Of a stretch of DNA of 17,735 bases, positions 7,633 through 14,826 are shown one piece after another. This stretch comes from DASYYE01 sp035946955 (lineage in GTDB: Bacteria > Actinomycetota > Actinomycetes > Streptosporangiales > Streptosporangiaceae): NCBI GenBank assembly GCA_035946955.1, contig DASYYE010000110.1, positions 1-17,735 of the forward strand, in the 5' to 3' direction. The position numbers and the translations under genes are program-made. Below the pieces are notes generated by a model, which was given only the letters and a program-made list of their open reading frames with translations, ran no database searches and was not told where the DNA came from. The first letter of the stretch is position 1; every line of letters begins with the position of its first letter.

Positions 7633-9185
7633 TGCCCTGGCTCCATGCTCTGCGCGATAAGTTCCCGCTTGAGGATCTTGCCGGTCGCGGTCATCGGGAA
7701 GGAGTCACGGAACTCGACGATCCTCGGGTACTTGTAGGCCGCCATGTACCCCTTGCACCAGGTGATCAGCTCGGTCTCGGTGATGGTCGCGCCGGGGGTG
7801 CGGACCACGAACGCCTTGACCTCCTCGCCGTGACTGGGGTGCGGCACGCCGACCACCGCAGCGAGGCTCACCTCGGAGTGGGTGAGCAGGACTTCTTCAA
7901 GCTCACGCGGGTAGACGTTGAACCCGCCCCGGATGATCATGTCCTTCTTCCGGTCCACGATCGCGAGGTAGCCGTCAGCGTCGATGACCCCGATGTCGCC
8001 GGTGTGGAACCAGCCCTCGCTGTCGATCGCGGCCGCGGTCGCCTCGGGCCGCTGGAAGTAGCCCTTCATCACGTTGTGCCCGCGGATGGCGACCTCGCCG
8101 GGCTCGTCCACCGCGGCGGCCGACCCGTCGTAACTGACGGTCTTGACCTCGATGCCCCAGGCGGGCAGCCCGACCGTACCCGGTTTCCGCGGCCGTCCCA
8201 CCCGGTTGAAGGTGGCGACGGGGCTGGTCTCAGACAGCCCGTACCCCTCCAGGATCGGCACGCGGAACCGCTCCTCGAACTGGCGCAGCACCTCGACGGG
8301 CAGGGCGGCACCGCCCGAGACAGCCACCCGCACCTGGCCCGCGATCCGCTCGGTCCCCGCACAGTTCAGCAGGGCGTGGTACATGGTCGGCACCCCGGCG
8401 AAGAACGTGACTTTCTCCCGCTCCATCAGTGCCAGCGCCTGGTTCGCGTCAAAACGCGACATCAGCACCAGGGTCGCCCCGTTGGAGAAGCCCTGGTTCA
8501 TCTGGACGCTCTGCCCGAAGGAGTGGAACAGCGGCAGCGCGAGCAGGTGCACATCGTGGGCCTCCAACCCGAACAGCCGGTTGGCCATCAGTGCGTTCTG
8601 GACCATGTTGCTGTGGGTGAGCTCGGCTCCTTTGGGCTGACCGGTGGTGCCGCTGGTGTAGAGGATCACCGCGGTGTCCGTCTCAGCGGTGGGGGCAGTG
8701 GTGAAGGTCACCGGCTGGCGGTGGGTGAACTCGGCGAGTGTTTCCACCTCCGGGCTCGGCGGTGCCGCCCCCGGGTCCGCGGTGAGCAGGACGAAATGCT
8801 CGCATTCAGGGGCGGCCTGGCTGGCCGCGAAACCGACCTTGCCCATTGGCAGCTCCGGCGTGCCCTCGAAGCAGAAGTAGGCGCGCGCCGCGGAGTCGGC
8901 AAGGTGGTAGGCGATCTCCCGCTCTGTCAGCAGGGTGTTCAGCGGGACCACGGTCGCACCGGCCTTGAGGATGCCGAAGTAGACGACCGGGAAGTACGGC
9001 AGGTTTGGGCAGCTCAGCGCGACCCGGTCCGCCCGGCCGATGCCGCGCGCGGCCAAGGCTCCCGCCACCTGGCTGGCCGCGGCGTCGAGTTCCGCATACG
9101 TCATGCGGGCGCCGCCGTGCACCACGGCGACACGCTCGGGAACCTGGCGCGCGCTGTCCTCCAGCACGACAGCGAGGTTAAGCAT
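7629..9185 (-). CDS. AMP-forming fatty acyl-CoA ligase, first gene of the PHA operon
   Basis: 518 aa, complete ANL-superfamily adenylate-forming enzyme. Motifs: P-loop-like A3 YTSGTTGQPKG (176-186), A5 EGYGLSET (313-320), A7 HTGDIG with Asp397, A8 hinge region DRKKDMIIRGGFNVYP, and A10 TATGKILKREL with catalytic Lys503. It activates a carboxylic acid to acyl-AMP and then acyl-CoA. There is no signal peptide, so it is cytosolic. The ATG at 9185 has a strong GGAGGT site (complement of 9191-9196) at 5-nt spacing, consistent with being first in its translation unit. Its last bases overlap phaC by four. By context it may supply PHA precursors or re-activate 3-hydroxyacids freed by PhaZ. The chain-length preference cannot be read from the sequence. 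Confidence 0.93.
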   Translation of the reverse strand: MLNLAVVLEDSARQVPERVAVVHGGARMTYAELDAAASQVAGALAARGIGRADRVALSCPNLPYFPVVYFGILKAGATVVPLNTLLTEREIAYHLADSAARAYFCFEGTPELPMGKVGFAASQAAPECEHFVLLTADPGAAPPSPEVETLAEFTHRQPVTFTTAPTAETDTAVILYTSGTTGQPKGAELTHSNMVQNALMANRLFGLEAHDVHLLALPLFHSFGQSVQMNQGFSNGATLVLMSRFDANQALALMEREKVTFFAGVPTMYHALLNCAGTERIAGQVRVAVSGGAALPVEVLRQFEERFRVPILEGYGLSETSPVATFNRVGRPRKPGTVGLPAWGIEVKTVSYDGSAAAVDEPGEVAIRGHNVMKGYFQRPEATAAAIDSEGWFHTGDIGVIDADGYLAIVDRKKDMIIRGGFNVYPRELEEVLLTHSEVSLAAVVGVPHPSHGEEVKAFVVRTPGATITETELITWCKGYMAAYKYPRIVEFRDSFPMTATGKILKRELIAQSMEPGQ

Positions 9186-9281
9186 TGGGCACCTCCGAGT
9201 GCGCTCCGTGAATTCCCCTACTGTGCCGCCGCAGGGCCGGGCGGGGTTAGTGGCCGGGGAACAAACCTCATAGTGACCGGG
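9186..9281. promoter_or_regulatory. Leader between pucR-type gene and the PHA operon, with strong ribosome-binding site
   Basis: 96 bp between the regulator stop and the ligase start on the minus strand. The Shine-Dalgarno site is the complement of ACCTCC at 9191-9196. An AT-richer stretch around 9261-9275 could hold promoter elements, but no convincing -35/-10 pair and no copy of the 10593-10611 palindrome were seen. Read-through from the regulator gene is also possible. Confidence 0.4.
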
Positions 9282-10538
9282 TCATGAAGTCCCGGCAGTT
9301 AACGGCGGCCTTGCCCCCAGCACCCGGACCGCGATCAGCAACTCCATGACGTCGGTGAGTTTCCGCAGGTCACAGCCGGTCCGCTCGGCGATCCGCTCCA
9401 GCCGGTAGTAGGCCGTGTTCACATGCAGGTGGAGCCGTTCCGCCGCGGTCTTGGCATTGAGGTCACAGGCGGCGAACTCCACCAGGGTCGCGATCAGCGC
9501 GCCTCCCGCAGCCAGGTCTTCGGCGACGAACTGCCGCACCTCGGGGCGGACCAGCCGCCGCGCGGTCTCGTCGTCGCGCAGCACCAGGTAGTCGAAGGTA
9601 GTCAGCAATGGCAGCGCCAGCACTCCCTCGGCCTGGCCCAGGCCCTCACGCGCGACCCGCGCTTCGGAGTAGGCCTCCGGCACCGCCAGCAGCCCGGGGT
9701 GCACCGTGCTGACCCCCACCGCCAGGCGCACCCGGTGCTCGGCCAGTTCGGTGCAGGCCTGCCGCATGTCCGCTACGGCCGCGTCCACCCCCGCCCGCGG
9801 CACCGGCGTGACACAGACGATCTCGTCCTGCCGTACCACTGCGAGGCCGCGTCCCCTGCCACCGCGGACCCGGCCGACCACGGCTGCCGCATCACGCAGG
9901 GTGTAGCTGTGGGGCAGCTCCCCGGCTGGCGCCGCCGTAGCCACGAGGAGCCGGGTGTCCGGGCCGAGGCCAACGGTGCGCAGCAGTGCCCCTTTGGGCC
10001 CCGCAAAGGTGCTGCGGCGGGCCAGCAGGTCTTCTAGGAGGTCGCGGCGGACCCGGTCGCTCTCGGCCAGCGCGTGCTGCTGAGCCTCGACATACGCCTC
10101 GGCAGCCACCGTGCTGCCCAGCTCGATGACCCGCATGAGCTCCGCCACGAGCGACAGTGCGGCCTCCCGCGCCAGCGGCTCTTCACCGGCCGCGTCGAGC
10201 ACGCCCTGCCACAGCACGAGCTGCCCGATCCGGAACGCATGCAAGAAGTCCGCCAGCGAGATCCCCTGGCTGACCCGCCTGGTCGCCTGCTGACGGGTGA
10301 GGACGAAGTCGGCACGCCTGGCTGGGCGCCCGCCCGTGACCCCAGCCAGGAACACCGTGAACACCGAACGGACATGCACGGTGACGTCGCGGCGCAACTG
10401 CTCGTCGTGGCTGTCCATATACGCGGGCACCTGCTGCCAGATCGCCTCGACGGCCAGGTCGACCAGGGTGTCCATGGTCGCCTCTGCGGCGGTGGCGATC
10501 TTCTGCGCAGCCGGATGAAGGTCACTGTGCGGTTCCAT
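9282..10538 (-). CDS. PucR/CdaR-family transcriptional regulator
   Basis: 418 aa from the ATG at 10538, which has GGGAGGGG upstream at a rather long 12-nt spacing. Longer in-frame starts (TTG at 10625, ATG at 10586) lack ribosome-binding sites and would place coding sequence on or against a palindrome at 10593-10611. The N-terminal helical region resembles the RsbRD-type domain found in this family. The middle resembles the CdaR GGDEF-like domain. The C-terminal PucR helix-turn-helix spans about 352-405 (LVEFAACDLNAKTAAERLHL, then NTAYYRLERIAERTG). Leu413 is a TTA codon (complement of 9300-9302), one of only two found in the window's genes. It sits directly upstream of the PHA operon on the same strand and is the best candidate for its local regulator (inference). 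Confidence 0.9.
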   Translation of the reverse strand: MEPHSDLHPAAQKIATAAEATMDTLVDLAVEAIWQQVPAYMDSHDEQLRRDVTVHVRSVFTVFLAGVTGGRPARRADFVLTRQQATRRVSQGISLADFLHAFRIGQLVLWQGVLDAAGEEPLAREAALSLVAELMRVIELGSTVAAEAYVEAQQHALAESDRVRRDLLEDLLARRSTFAGPKGALLRTVGLGPDTRLLVATAAPAGELPHSYTLRDAAAVVGRVRGGRGRGLAVVRQDEIVCVTPVPRAGVDAAVADMRQACTELAEHRVRLAVGVSTVHPGLLAVPEAYSEARVAREGLGQAEGVLALPLLTTFDYLVLRDDETARRLVRPEVRQFVAEDLAAGGALIATLVEFAACDLNAKTAAERLHLHVNTAYYRLERIAERTGCDLRKLTDVMELLIAVRVLGARPPLTAGTS

Positions 10539-10592
10539 CCGCTGACTCGGCCCCTCCCACGCCAGTCCTGCCTGTGGCACCAGCATGCCGCG

Positions 10593-10611
10593 ATTGTGGT
10601 CAATCCACAAT
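10593..10611. promoter_or_regulatory. 19-bp palindrome, candidate operator of the PucR-type gene
   Basis: ATTGTGG-TCAAT-CCACAAT is a perfect inverted repeat with seven-base arms and a five-base spacer. It lies 55 bp upstream of the chosen regulator start and downstream of plsC on the minus strand. The arms are AT-rich for this genome. The size and symmetry fit a dimeric helix-turn-helix protein, and autoregulation is the simplest reading. No second copy was seen near 9186-9281 or elsewhere. Confidence 0.5.
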
Positions 10612-10674
10612 GACTCGGGAAGCAACCAGCGCGCCCGTGGTGCCGGGAAGGCTGCCTGACGCCCTGGAGCCCGG

Positions 10675-11484
10675 CTATTCGGTGGGCGAGGCGGCGTCCG
10701 CCGGGGCTGGCTTGCCGGCCTGAGCGGGTGCGTCGGCCGGGGCGGGCGCGTCAGCCGGGGCGGTGATGCCGACTATGGCCGAACCGTTGTGGTGCAGGCG
10801 CTTGGCGCGCTGGGCGTAGATGTCCACGTACTCCTGGCCGGAGAGGCTCATCACCGCGTACATGATCTCGTCGGTCACCGCGCGCAGGACAAGGCGGTCG
10901 GACTCCAGGCCCGCGTACCTGGAGAAGTCCAGCGGTGGCCCGAACTTCACGCCCGGGCGGATCCTCAGCCGCGGCAGCAGCCGGCCGGGAGGCTGCAGCT
11001 CATAGGTCCCGATCATGGCGCACGGGACAACCGGCGCCCCGGATTCGAGTGCCAGCCGCGCGACTCCGGTCTTGCCCCGGTACAGGCGCCCATCCGGGGT
11101 CCTGGTCCCTTCCGGGTAGATGCCGAGCAGTTTCCCTTGCTTCAGCACGCGCAGCCCGGTGAGGAGTGCCCGTTCGCTCGCCTGGCCACCTGACCGGTCC
11201 ACCGGGATCTGCCCCACGCCACTGAAGAACGCCTTGCTGATCAGTCCCTTCGGGCCCCGGCCGGTGAAGTACTCGGCCTTGGCGAGGAACGTGACCTTGC
11301 GCGGCAGCGGCAACGGGCCGAAGAAATGGTCCGAAAACGACAGGTGGTTCCAGGCGAGGATCGCTGGGCCTTCGCGGGGGACGTTCTCCACCCCGATGGC
11401 CCAGGGCCGGAACACCAGCGTGAGGATGGGGAACAGGATCGCTTTAACCAGCCAGTAGAACACCCCCACATCGTCCCACGGCAT
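10675..11484 (-). CDS. 1-acyl-sn-glycerol-3-phosphate acyltransferase (PlsC-like)
   Basis: 269 aa from the ATG at 11484. A GTG at 11463 (VFYWLVK...) is an equally plausible start, since homologues as I recall them often begin at FYW. In GTG numbering, the acyltransferase motif I is NHLSFSD with His40 and Asp45 (H-x4-D), and motif III is GIYPEGTRTPDG with Glu118. RPWAIGVENVP and FSGVGQIPVDRS are also typical. It acylates lysophosphatidate to phosphatidate at the inner membrane face. The N-terminal hydrophobic segment (LVKAILFPILTLVF) is a likely membrane anchor. The C-terminus is a low-complexity Ala/Pro/Asp tail with repeated PAPADA units. It is divergent from the hydrolase at 11590 and upstream of the PucR-type gene on the same strand. 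Confidence 0.9.
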   Translation of the reverse strand: MPWDDVGVFYWLVKAILFPILTLVFRPWAIGVENVPREGPAILAWNHLSFSDHFFGPLPLPRKVTFLAKAEYFTGRGPKGLISKAFFSGVGQIPVDRSGGQASERALLTGLRVLKQGKLLGIYPEGTRTPDGRLYRGKTGVARLALESGAPVVPCAMIGTYELQPPGRLLPRLRIRPGVKFGPPLDFSRYAGLESDRLVLRAVTDEIMYAVMSLSGQEYVDIYAQRAKRLHHNGSAIVGITAPADAPAPADAPAQAGKPAPADAASPTE

Positions 11485-11589
11485 GGCACACCGCGCAGTA
11501 GTGCGCGCAGTCCGGGGCGCACGCATGCGACGATGCTGGGAGGGGACAATAGGCGGCAAGGACAAAAGCCACGAGGACAGGAGGGCCGC
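11485..11589. promoter_or_regulatory. Divergent promoter region plsC / hydrolase, with strong SD for the hydrolase
   Basis: 105 bp between divergent genes, so at least one promoter must lie here. A small inverted repeat GCGCA-GTAG-TGCGC is present near 11494-11507. AGGAGGG at 11579-11585 is a strong ribosome-binding site for the ATG at 11590. No clear promoter hexamers were recognised. Confidence 0.45.
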
Positions 11590-12357
11590 ATGCCCGTGAT
11601 GCCAGGCGCCGAGCCCTTCTTCCACGCGGGGGGCAGCACCGGGGTGCTGCTCTGCCATGGGTTCACCGGCTCACCAGGGTCGCTGCGCCCGTGGGCCGAG
11701 TACCTTGCCGAGGCCGGGCTGACGGTGTCGCTCCCCCGTCTCCCCGGGCACGGCACGACCTGGCAGGAGATGGCACACACCCGCTGGGAGGACTGGTACG
11801 CGGAAGTGGACCGCGCCCACCAGGAGCTGCAGCGGCACACCGGCGAGATCTTCGTCATGGGCCTCTCGCTCGGCGGCTGCCTGGCATTGCGGCTGGCCGA
11901 GGTGCACGGCGACCAGGTGGCGGGTCTGGTGCTGGTCAACCCGTCGCTGACAGCCGACACGAAGCTGCTCGCCCTGGCGGGGGTGCTCAAACTAGTGGTG
12001 CCGTCGCTGAAGGGGATCGGCAGCGACATCAAGAAGGAGGGCGTGCACGAGCCCGCCTACGACCGGGTGCCGGTCGCTGCTGCCGCCACGCTGCCGCGGC
12101 TGTGGAAGGTCACCCAGCAAGACCTCGCCCGGGTGACCCAGCCAGCACTCGTCTACCTCAGCGCCGCAGACCACGTAGTGGGGCCGGCCAGCATGAAGAT
12201 CCTGCGCGGTGCGCTCCCCGGCAGTCAGCTCACGGTGCGGGAGTGCGCCAACAGCTACCACGTTGCGACCCTCGACAACGACGCGGAGCAGATCTTCGCA
12301 GGGAGCCTGGAGTTCGTCCGGGCACACACCCGCCAGGCAACGGGGCAGACGGAGTAG
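11590..12357 (+). CDS. Alpha/beta hydrolase, carboxylesterase/monoacylglycerol lipase type
   Basis: 255 aa from the ATG at 11590, fixed by AGGAGGG just upstream; the frame is open further back but without a start context. The oxyanion region is LLCHGFTGSP (20-29). The nucleophile is Ser93 in GLSLGG, with Asp194 (SAADHVVGP) and His224 (NSYHVATLD) completing the triad. The compact form with a small cap resembles Est30-type carboxylesterases and monoglyceride lipases acting on short or medium acyl esters. There is no signal peptide, so it is cytosolic. It is divergent from plsC and 30 bp upstream of the small membrane protein gene, probably in one transcript with it. A lysolipid or monoacylglycerol substrate would suit the neighbour, but that is inference. 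Confidence 0.9.
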   Translation: MPVMPGAEPFFHAGGSTGVLLCHGFTGSPGSLRPWAEYLAEAGLTVSLPRLPGHGTTWQEMAHTRWEDWYAEVDRAHQELQRHTGEIFVMGLSLGGCLALRLAEVHGDQVAGLVLVNPSLTADTKLLALAGVLKLVVPSLKGIGSDIKKEGVHEPAYDRVPVAAAATLPRLWKVTQQDLARVTQPALVYLSAADHVVGPASMKILRGALPGSQLTVRECANSYHVATLDNDAEQIFAGSLEFVRAHTRQATGQTE

Positions 12358-12387
12358 CCAGCGTCCGTGAAAGGGGGTGATGGGGAC

Positions 12388-12915
12388 GTGGCCGATGACA
12401 TCAGCGACGAAGAAGCAGCCTGGCGCGACCTCATCGCCCACTACGGCGACCCGGCAGCAGCCGACGACGTGTCCTCTCCCTGGCCGGCCCAGGAAGACCT
12501 GCCTGAGCACCCGGCCGCCGCGGAGCCAGCGCAAGCACCCACCGGCCCGCCTCCCACCGATGGCAGCAGCCCTGTCCCCGGGGTGTTTCCCACCCCGCCA
12601 CAGTTCCGGGTCATCCGCCCGGCTGCCCCGGCCCCGCCCCCGGAGGACGAGGCGGACCCGGACGACGAGGGGCACTACATCCCGCCCGAGCCGCCGCCCT
12701 TGCCGCACCTCGACCCGGTCACGAAGGGCGCGTGGGCCGCGGTCTTCGGCGGCCCCGGCTACCTGCTGGTGGCGGTGACGCTGGGCTGGCCCGTCCCGGG
12801 CTGGGCCGGCCTCGCCGCAGTGGCCGCGTTCATCGGCGGTTTCGCCACCCTCGTGGTGCGCATGGGCGACCGTCCACCCACCGACTCCGGCCCAGATGAC
12901 GGGGCAGTCGTCTAG
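12388..12915 (+). CDS. Conserved small membrane protein with Pro/Asp-rich cytoplasmic region
   Basis: 175 aa from a GTG at 12388, chosen because GGGGGTGAT (12373-12381), nearly complementary to the 16S rRNA 3' end, lies six bases upstream; a GTG at 12367 would lose it. Residues 1-110 are acidic and Pro/Ala-rich, starting DEEAAWRDLIAHYGD and ending in HYIPPEPPPLPHLDP. Two hydrophobic segments follow (about 114-133 and 138-157), then RMGDRP and an acidic tail. I recall similar small proteins beside glucokinase in other actinomycetes, with no known function. The stop codon overlaps that of convergent glkA within CTAG (12912-12915). It probably sits in the membrane with a long cytoplasmic N-terminus. 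No catalytic motif is visible. Confidence 0.82.
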   Translation: MADDISDEEAAWRDLIAHYGDPAAADDVSSPWPAQEDLPEHPAAAEPAQAPTGPPPTDGSSPVPGVFPTPPQFRVIRPAAPAPPPEDEADPDDEGHYIPPEPPPLPHLDPVTKGAWAAVFGGPGYLLVAVTLGWPVPGWAGLAAVAAFIGGFATLVVRMGDRPPTDSGPDDGAVV

Positions 12916-13859
12916 AGCGCGGTGCGAGCCAGGTCAGCCGCGCCCACGATACCGGCGTCGGCACCCAGAGCAGCGAGCCTGATGTCGGCGTGGGGGCGGT
13001 AGCGGCCGCCGGGGAGGCCCTTCTCGTAGGCTGCCCTGGCCGGCCCGAGCAGGAGCTCACCGGCTTCGCAGACACCGCCACCGACCACGAAACACCCGGG
13101 GTCGAGGATCGCGGCCAGGTCGGCGAGTCCCTGGCCCAGCCAGGCACCGACGATCCCGAAGCAGCGCAGGGCCGCTGGGTCTCCCTCCTGGGCCGCCTGG
13201 GTGACCTGATGACCGGTGATCGCCTCGGCATTGCCCCCGGAGAGCTGGAGCAGCCGGATAGCCGCGCCCGGTGAACGCCGGGCGAACTCGCGGGCTTCCG
13301 CCACCAGGGCGCTGCCGCTGGCGTACTGCTCCCAGCAGCCCCGGTTCCCGCACCCGCACAGGCGGCCGTCGGGAACGACCCTGTAGTGCCCAGGTTCACC
13401 CGCCATGCCCCAGCGGCCGCGGTACAGCCTGCCGTCGGCCACGATGGCCGCCCCGATGCCGGTGCCGAGCGCTACGAAGACCACGTGCCCCTGCCCGCGC
13501 GCTGCCCCGAACCGCACCTCGGCCCACGCGCTCGCATTGGCGTCGTTGTCCACCACGACCTGCCGTCCAACCAGGTCCTCGAGTTTCTTGCGCAGCGGCT
13601 CGTCCCGCCAGGCCAGGTTCGGGGCGAACAACACCGCCCCGGCAGTGCGGTCCACGAACCCGGCCGCACCGACCCCCACGCCCTCGACGTCATGCCGGGC
13701 AAGCAGCTCGGTCACGGTCTCGGCGATGACCTGTGCGGTCTGTTCCGGGCTCGCGGCCGGGGTCACACGCCGCAGCTTCTCGACGATCTCCCCATGCTCG
13801 TCGACGGCCCCGGCGGCTACCTTGGTGCCTCCGACATCAACCCCGATCGTCAGGGCCAC
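12912..13859 (-). CDS. glkA: ROK-family glucokinase
   Basis: 315 aa from a GTG at 13859 with GGGGGAG seven bases upstream, matching the length of Streptomyces-type GlkA; the longer open frame upstream is a repeat-driven shadow. The phosphate-binding DVGGTK is at 8-13. Sugar-binding/catalytic DNDAN is at 104-108 (Asp106), and ALGTGIGAAI at 130-139 is the second phosphate loop. The ROK zinc site is GEPGHYRV (His158) with CGCGNRGCWE (Cys168, Cys170, Cys175). It phosphorylates glucose with ATP in the cytosol, and the actinomycete enzyme is also known for a role in glucose repression. Its start overlaps the preceding gene by 23 bp, so it is the last gene of a four-gene minus-strand operon. Its stop overlaps the convergent membrane-protein gene. 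Confidence 0.93.
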   Translation of the reverse strand: MALTIGVDVGGTKVAAGAVDEHGEIVEKLRRVTPAASPEQTAQVIAETVTELLARHDVEGVGVGAAGFVDRTAGAVLFAPNLAWRDEPLRKKLEDLVGRQVVVDNDANASAWAEVRFGAARGQGHVVFVALGTGIGAAIVADGRLYRGRWGMAGEPGHYRVVPDGRLCGCGNRGCWEQYASGSALVAEAREFARRSPGAAIRLLQLSGGNAEAITGHQVTQAAQEGDPAALRCFGIVGAWLGQGLADLAAILDPGCFVVGGGVCEAGELLLGPARAAYEKGLPGGRYRPHADIRLAALGADAGIVGAADLARTAL

Positions 13860-14364
13860 TGCTGTGCTCCCCCGAGGGCTCCGCACCGTTCCCCTGGCCG
13901 GGTGGCGTGGCCTGGCCGGCCCGCGTGGCCTGGCCGGGTCGCGTGGCCTGGCCGGGTCGCGTGGCCTGGCCGGGTCGCGTGGCCTGGCCGGGTCGCGTGT
14001 CCTTGCCGGCCTGGGTGGTCTGGCTGGCCTGGGCGGCAGCGATCGCCGCCTCCACCGCAGCGGCAACCTCCTGGACCATCGCGGCCATGCTCCCGCCGGT
14101 GGCGGCGAGCTGCGATGCGAGGCCAGGCCGCGACCTGATCAGGCGAGCAGCGCGGCACACCGGGCACCAGGCACACTCCGGTGCCTCCGGGGACGGCTCG
14201 GCAGTGGCGGTCTCCCACACGTCGCTGGTCTGCTTGTTCCCGCCTATCACCGACCGGATCTGGCTGCTGACCCCCTTGCTCACCTCGCGGGCACCCCTGC
14301 GCAGGAGCCACCGCTGCAGATCCCCCAGCGGGTCCGGCCCTGGGTCTTTGGGCTCCTGTGTCAC
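13837..14364 (-). CDS. Hypothetical protein with CxxCxxC motif and (R/A)PGQAT tandem repeats
   Basis: 175 aa from a GTG at 14364 that overlaps the SRPBCC stop (GTGA), and its end overlaps the glkA start. Residues 1-45 are a basic amphipathic region (LQRWLLRRGAREVSKG). Cys64, Cys67 and Cys70 in ECAWCPVCRA could bind a metal. A helical stretch (about 85-115, Ala-rich) follows. The C-terminus (about 119-157) is a repeat of six residues, (R/A)PGQAT, encoded by 18-bp tandem repeats. The CPxC region followed by RP...L...A resembles a family of uncharacterised proteins next to glkA in other actinomycetes (recollection, not a search). The function is unknown. The repeats look recently expanded and may not matter to the core. 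Confidence 0.78.
   Translation of the reverse strand: MTQEPKDPGPDPLGDLQRWLLRRGAREVSKGVSSQIRSVIGGNKQTSDVWETATAEPSPEAPECAWCPVCRAARLIRSRPGLASQLAATGGSMAAMVQEVAAAVEAAIAAAQASQTTQAGKDTRPGQATRPGQATRPGQATRPGQATRAGQATPPGQGNGAEPSGEHSSGPDDRG
13893..14018. repeat. 18-bp tandem repeat, about seven units
   Basis: The core CCTGGCCGG starts at 13893, 13911, 13929, 13947, 13965 and 13983, exactly 18 bp apart, with a decayed copy at 14001 (CCTTGCCGG). The units centred on 13929-13983 are nearly identical, and the outer ones diverge. Because 18 is a multiple of three, the frame is kept and each unit encodes six residues, (R/A)PGQAT, on the minus strand. This is typical of slippage-driven expansion. It also produces spurious long open frames on both strands. 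Confidence 0.93.
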
Positions 14365-14804
14365 TGGCTGCCTCCTTCGGCCCGGCTCTTGAGCCCGCGC
14401 AGGGCCGTGTCGATGATGGTCTTCTCCGCCCTGCGCTTCAGCATCCCCGGCATGGGGATCCGCACATCCACTGCGAGGTCATAGGTGACCTCAGTCCCGC
14501 CGTCGTGGTCGGCCAGCCGGTAGGCACCGTCCATGGCAGTGACCACCGCACCCGGCTCGGCCAGGTGCCAGCGCACACCGGTGTCCGTGTCCCACTCGTA
14601 ACCGAGCACATAGGTGTCCTTGATCATGCCCGCGTCCAGCTGGAAACGCACCTGACTGGCCCGGCCCTGGTCATCGCGGCTCACGACCTCGGCCGCACTG
14701 ACCGCGGAGGCCCACTGCGGGTAGGCGGCGAAGTCCGTGATCACCGCCAGCACCCTCGCCCTGGGCGCGGCGACCGTGATGCGCGACGTGGTACTGGCGG
14801 CCAT
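14361..14804 (-). CDS. SRPBCC (START-like, polyketide cyclase/dehydrase type) protein
   Basis: 147 aa from the ATG at 14804. The ribosome-binding site is weak, and the frame is open upstream only as a shadow of the metallophosphoesterase. It opens TSRITVAAPRARVLAVITDF, then YPQWASAVSAAEVVSRDDQG, the usual first strand and helices of the helix-grip fold that forms a deep hydrophobic pocket. A later WHLAEPGAVVTAMDGAYRLA and the C-terminal helix (KTIIDTALRGLKSR) complete it. Members bind lipids or polyketides, and no catalytic residues can be assigned. It follows the metallophosphoesterase by 22 bp, and its stop overlaps the next gene's GTG. A lipid-binding role would suit the neighbourhood but is not demonstrated. 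Confidence 0.86.
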   Translation of the reverse strand: MAASTTSRITVAAPRARVLAVITDFAAYPQWASAVSAAEVVSRDDQGRASQVRFQLDAGMIKDTYVLGYEWDTDTGVRWHLAEPGAVVTAMDGAYRLADHDGGTEVTYDLAVDVRIPMPGMLKRRAEKTIIDTALRGLKSRAEGGSQ

Positions 14805-14826
14805 GCTCGGAGCGTACCGGCACCGG

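Noticed and set aside
7632..9287. 551-aa plus-strand open frame antisense to the acyl-CoA ligase
   Set aside because: It is His/Gly/Arg/Val-rich with no recognisable motif, and it mirrors a complete ligase whose A3, A5, A7 and A10 motifs are all intact. Long antisense frames are normal at this GC content.
11326..11589. 88-residue N-terminal extension of the alpha/beta hydrolase
   Set aside because: It lies opposite the conserved start of PlsC. The ATG at 11590 has AGGAGGG directly upstream and gives the normal family length.
13386..14484. Plus-strand frames of 250-359 aa with repeated Gly-Leu-Ala or Trp-Pro units across the tandem repeat, and the N-terminal extension of glkA to 14066
   Set aside because: The 18-bp repeat keeps every frame open. 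The minus-strand CxxCxxC gene and glkA from the GTG at 13859 explain the region, with operon overlaps and a ribosome-binding site.
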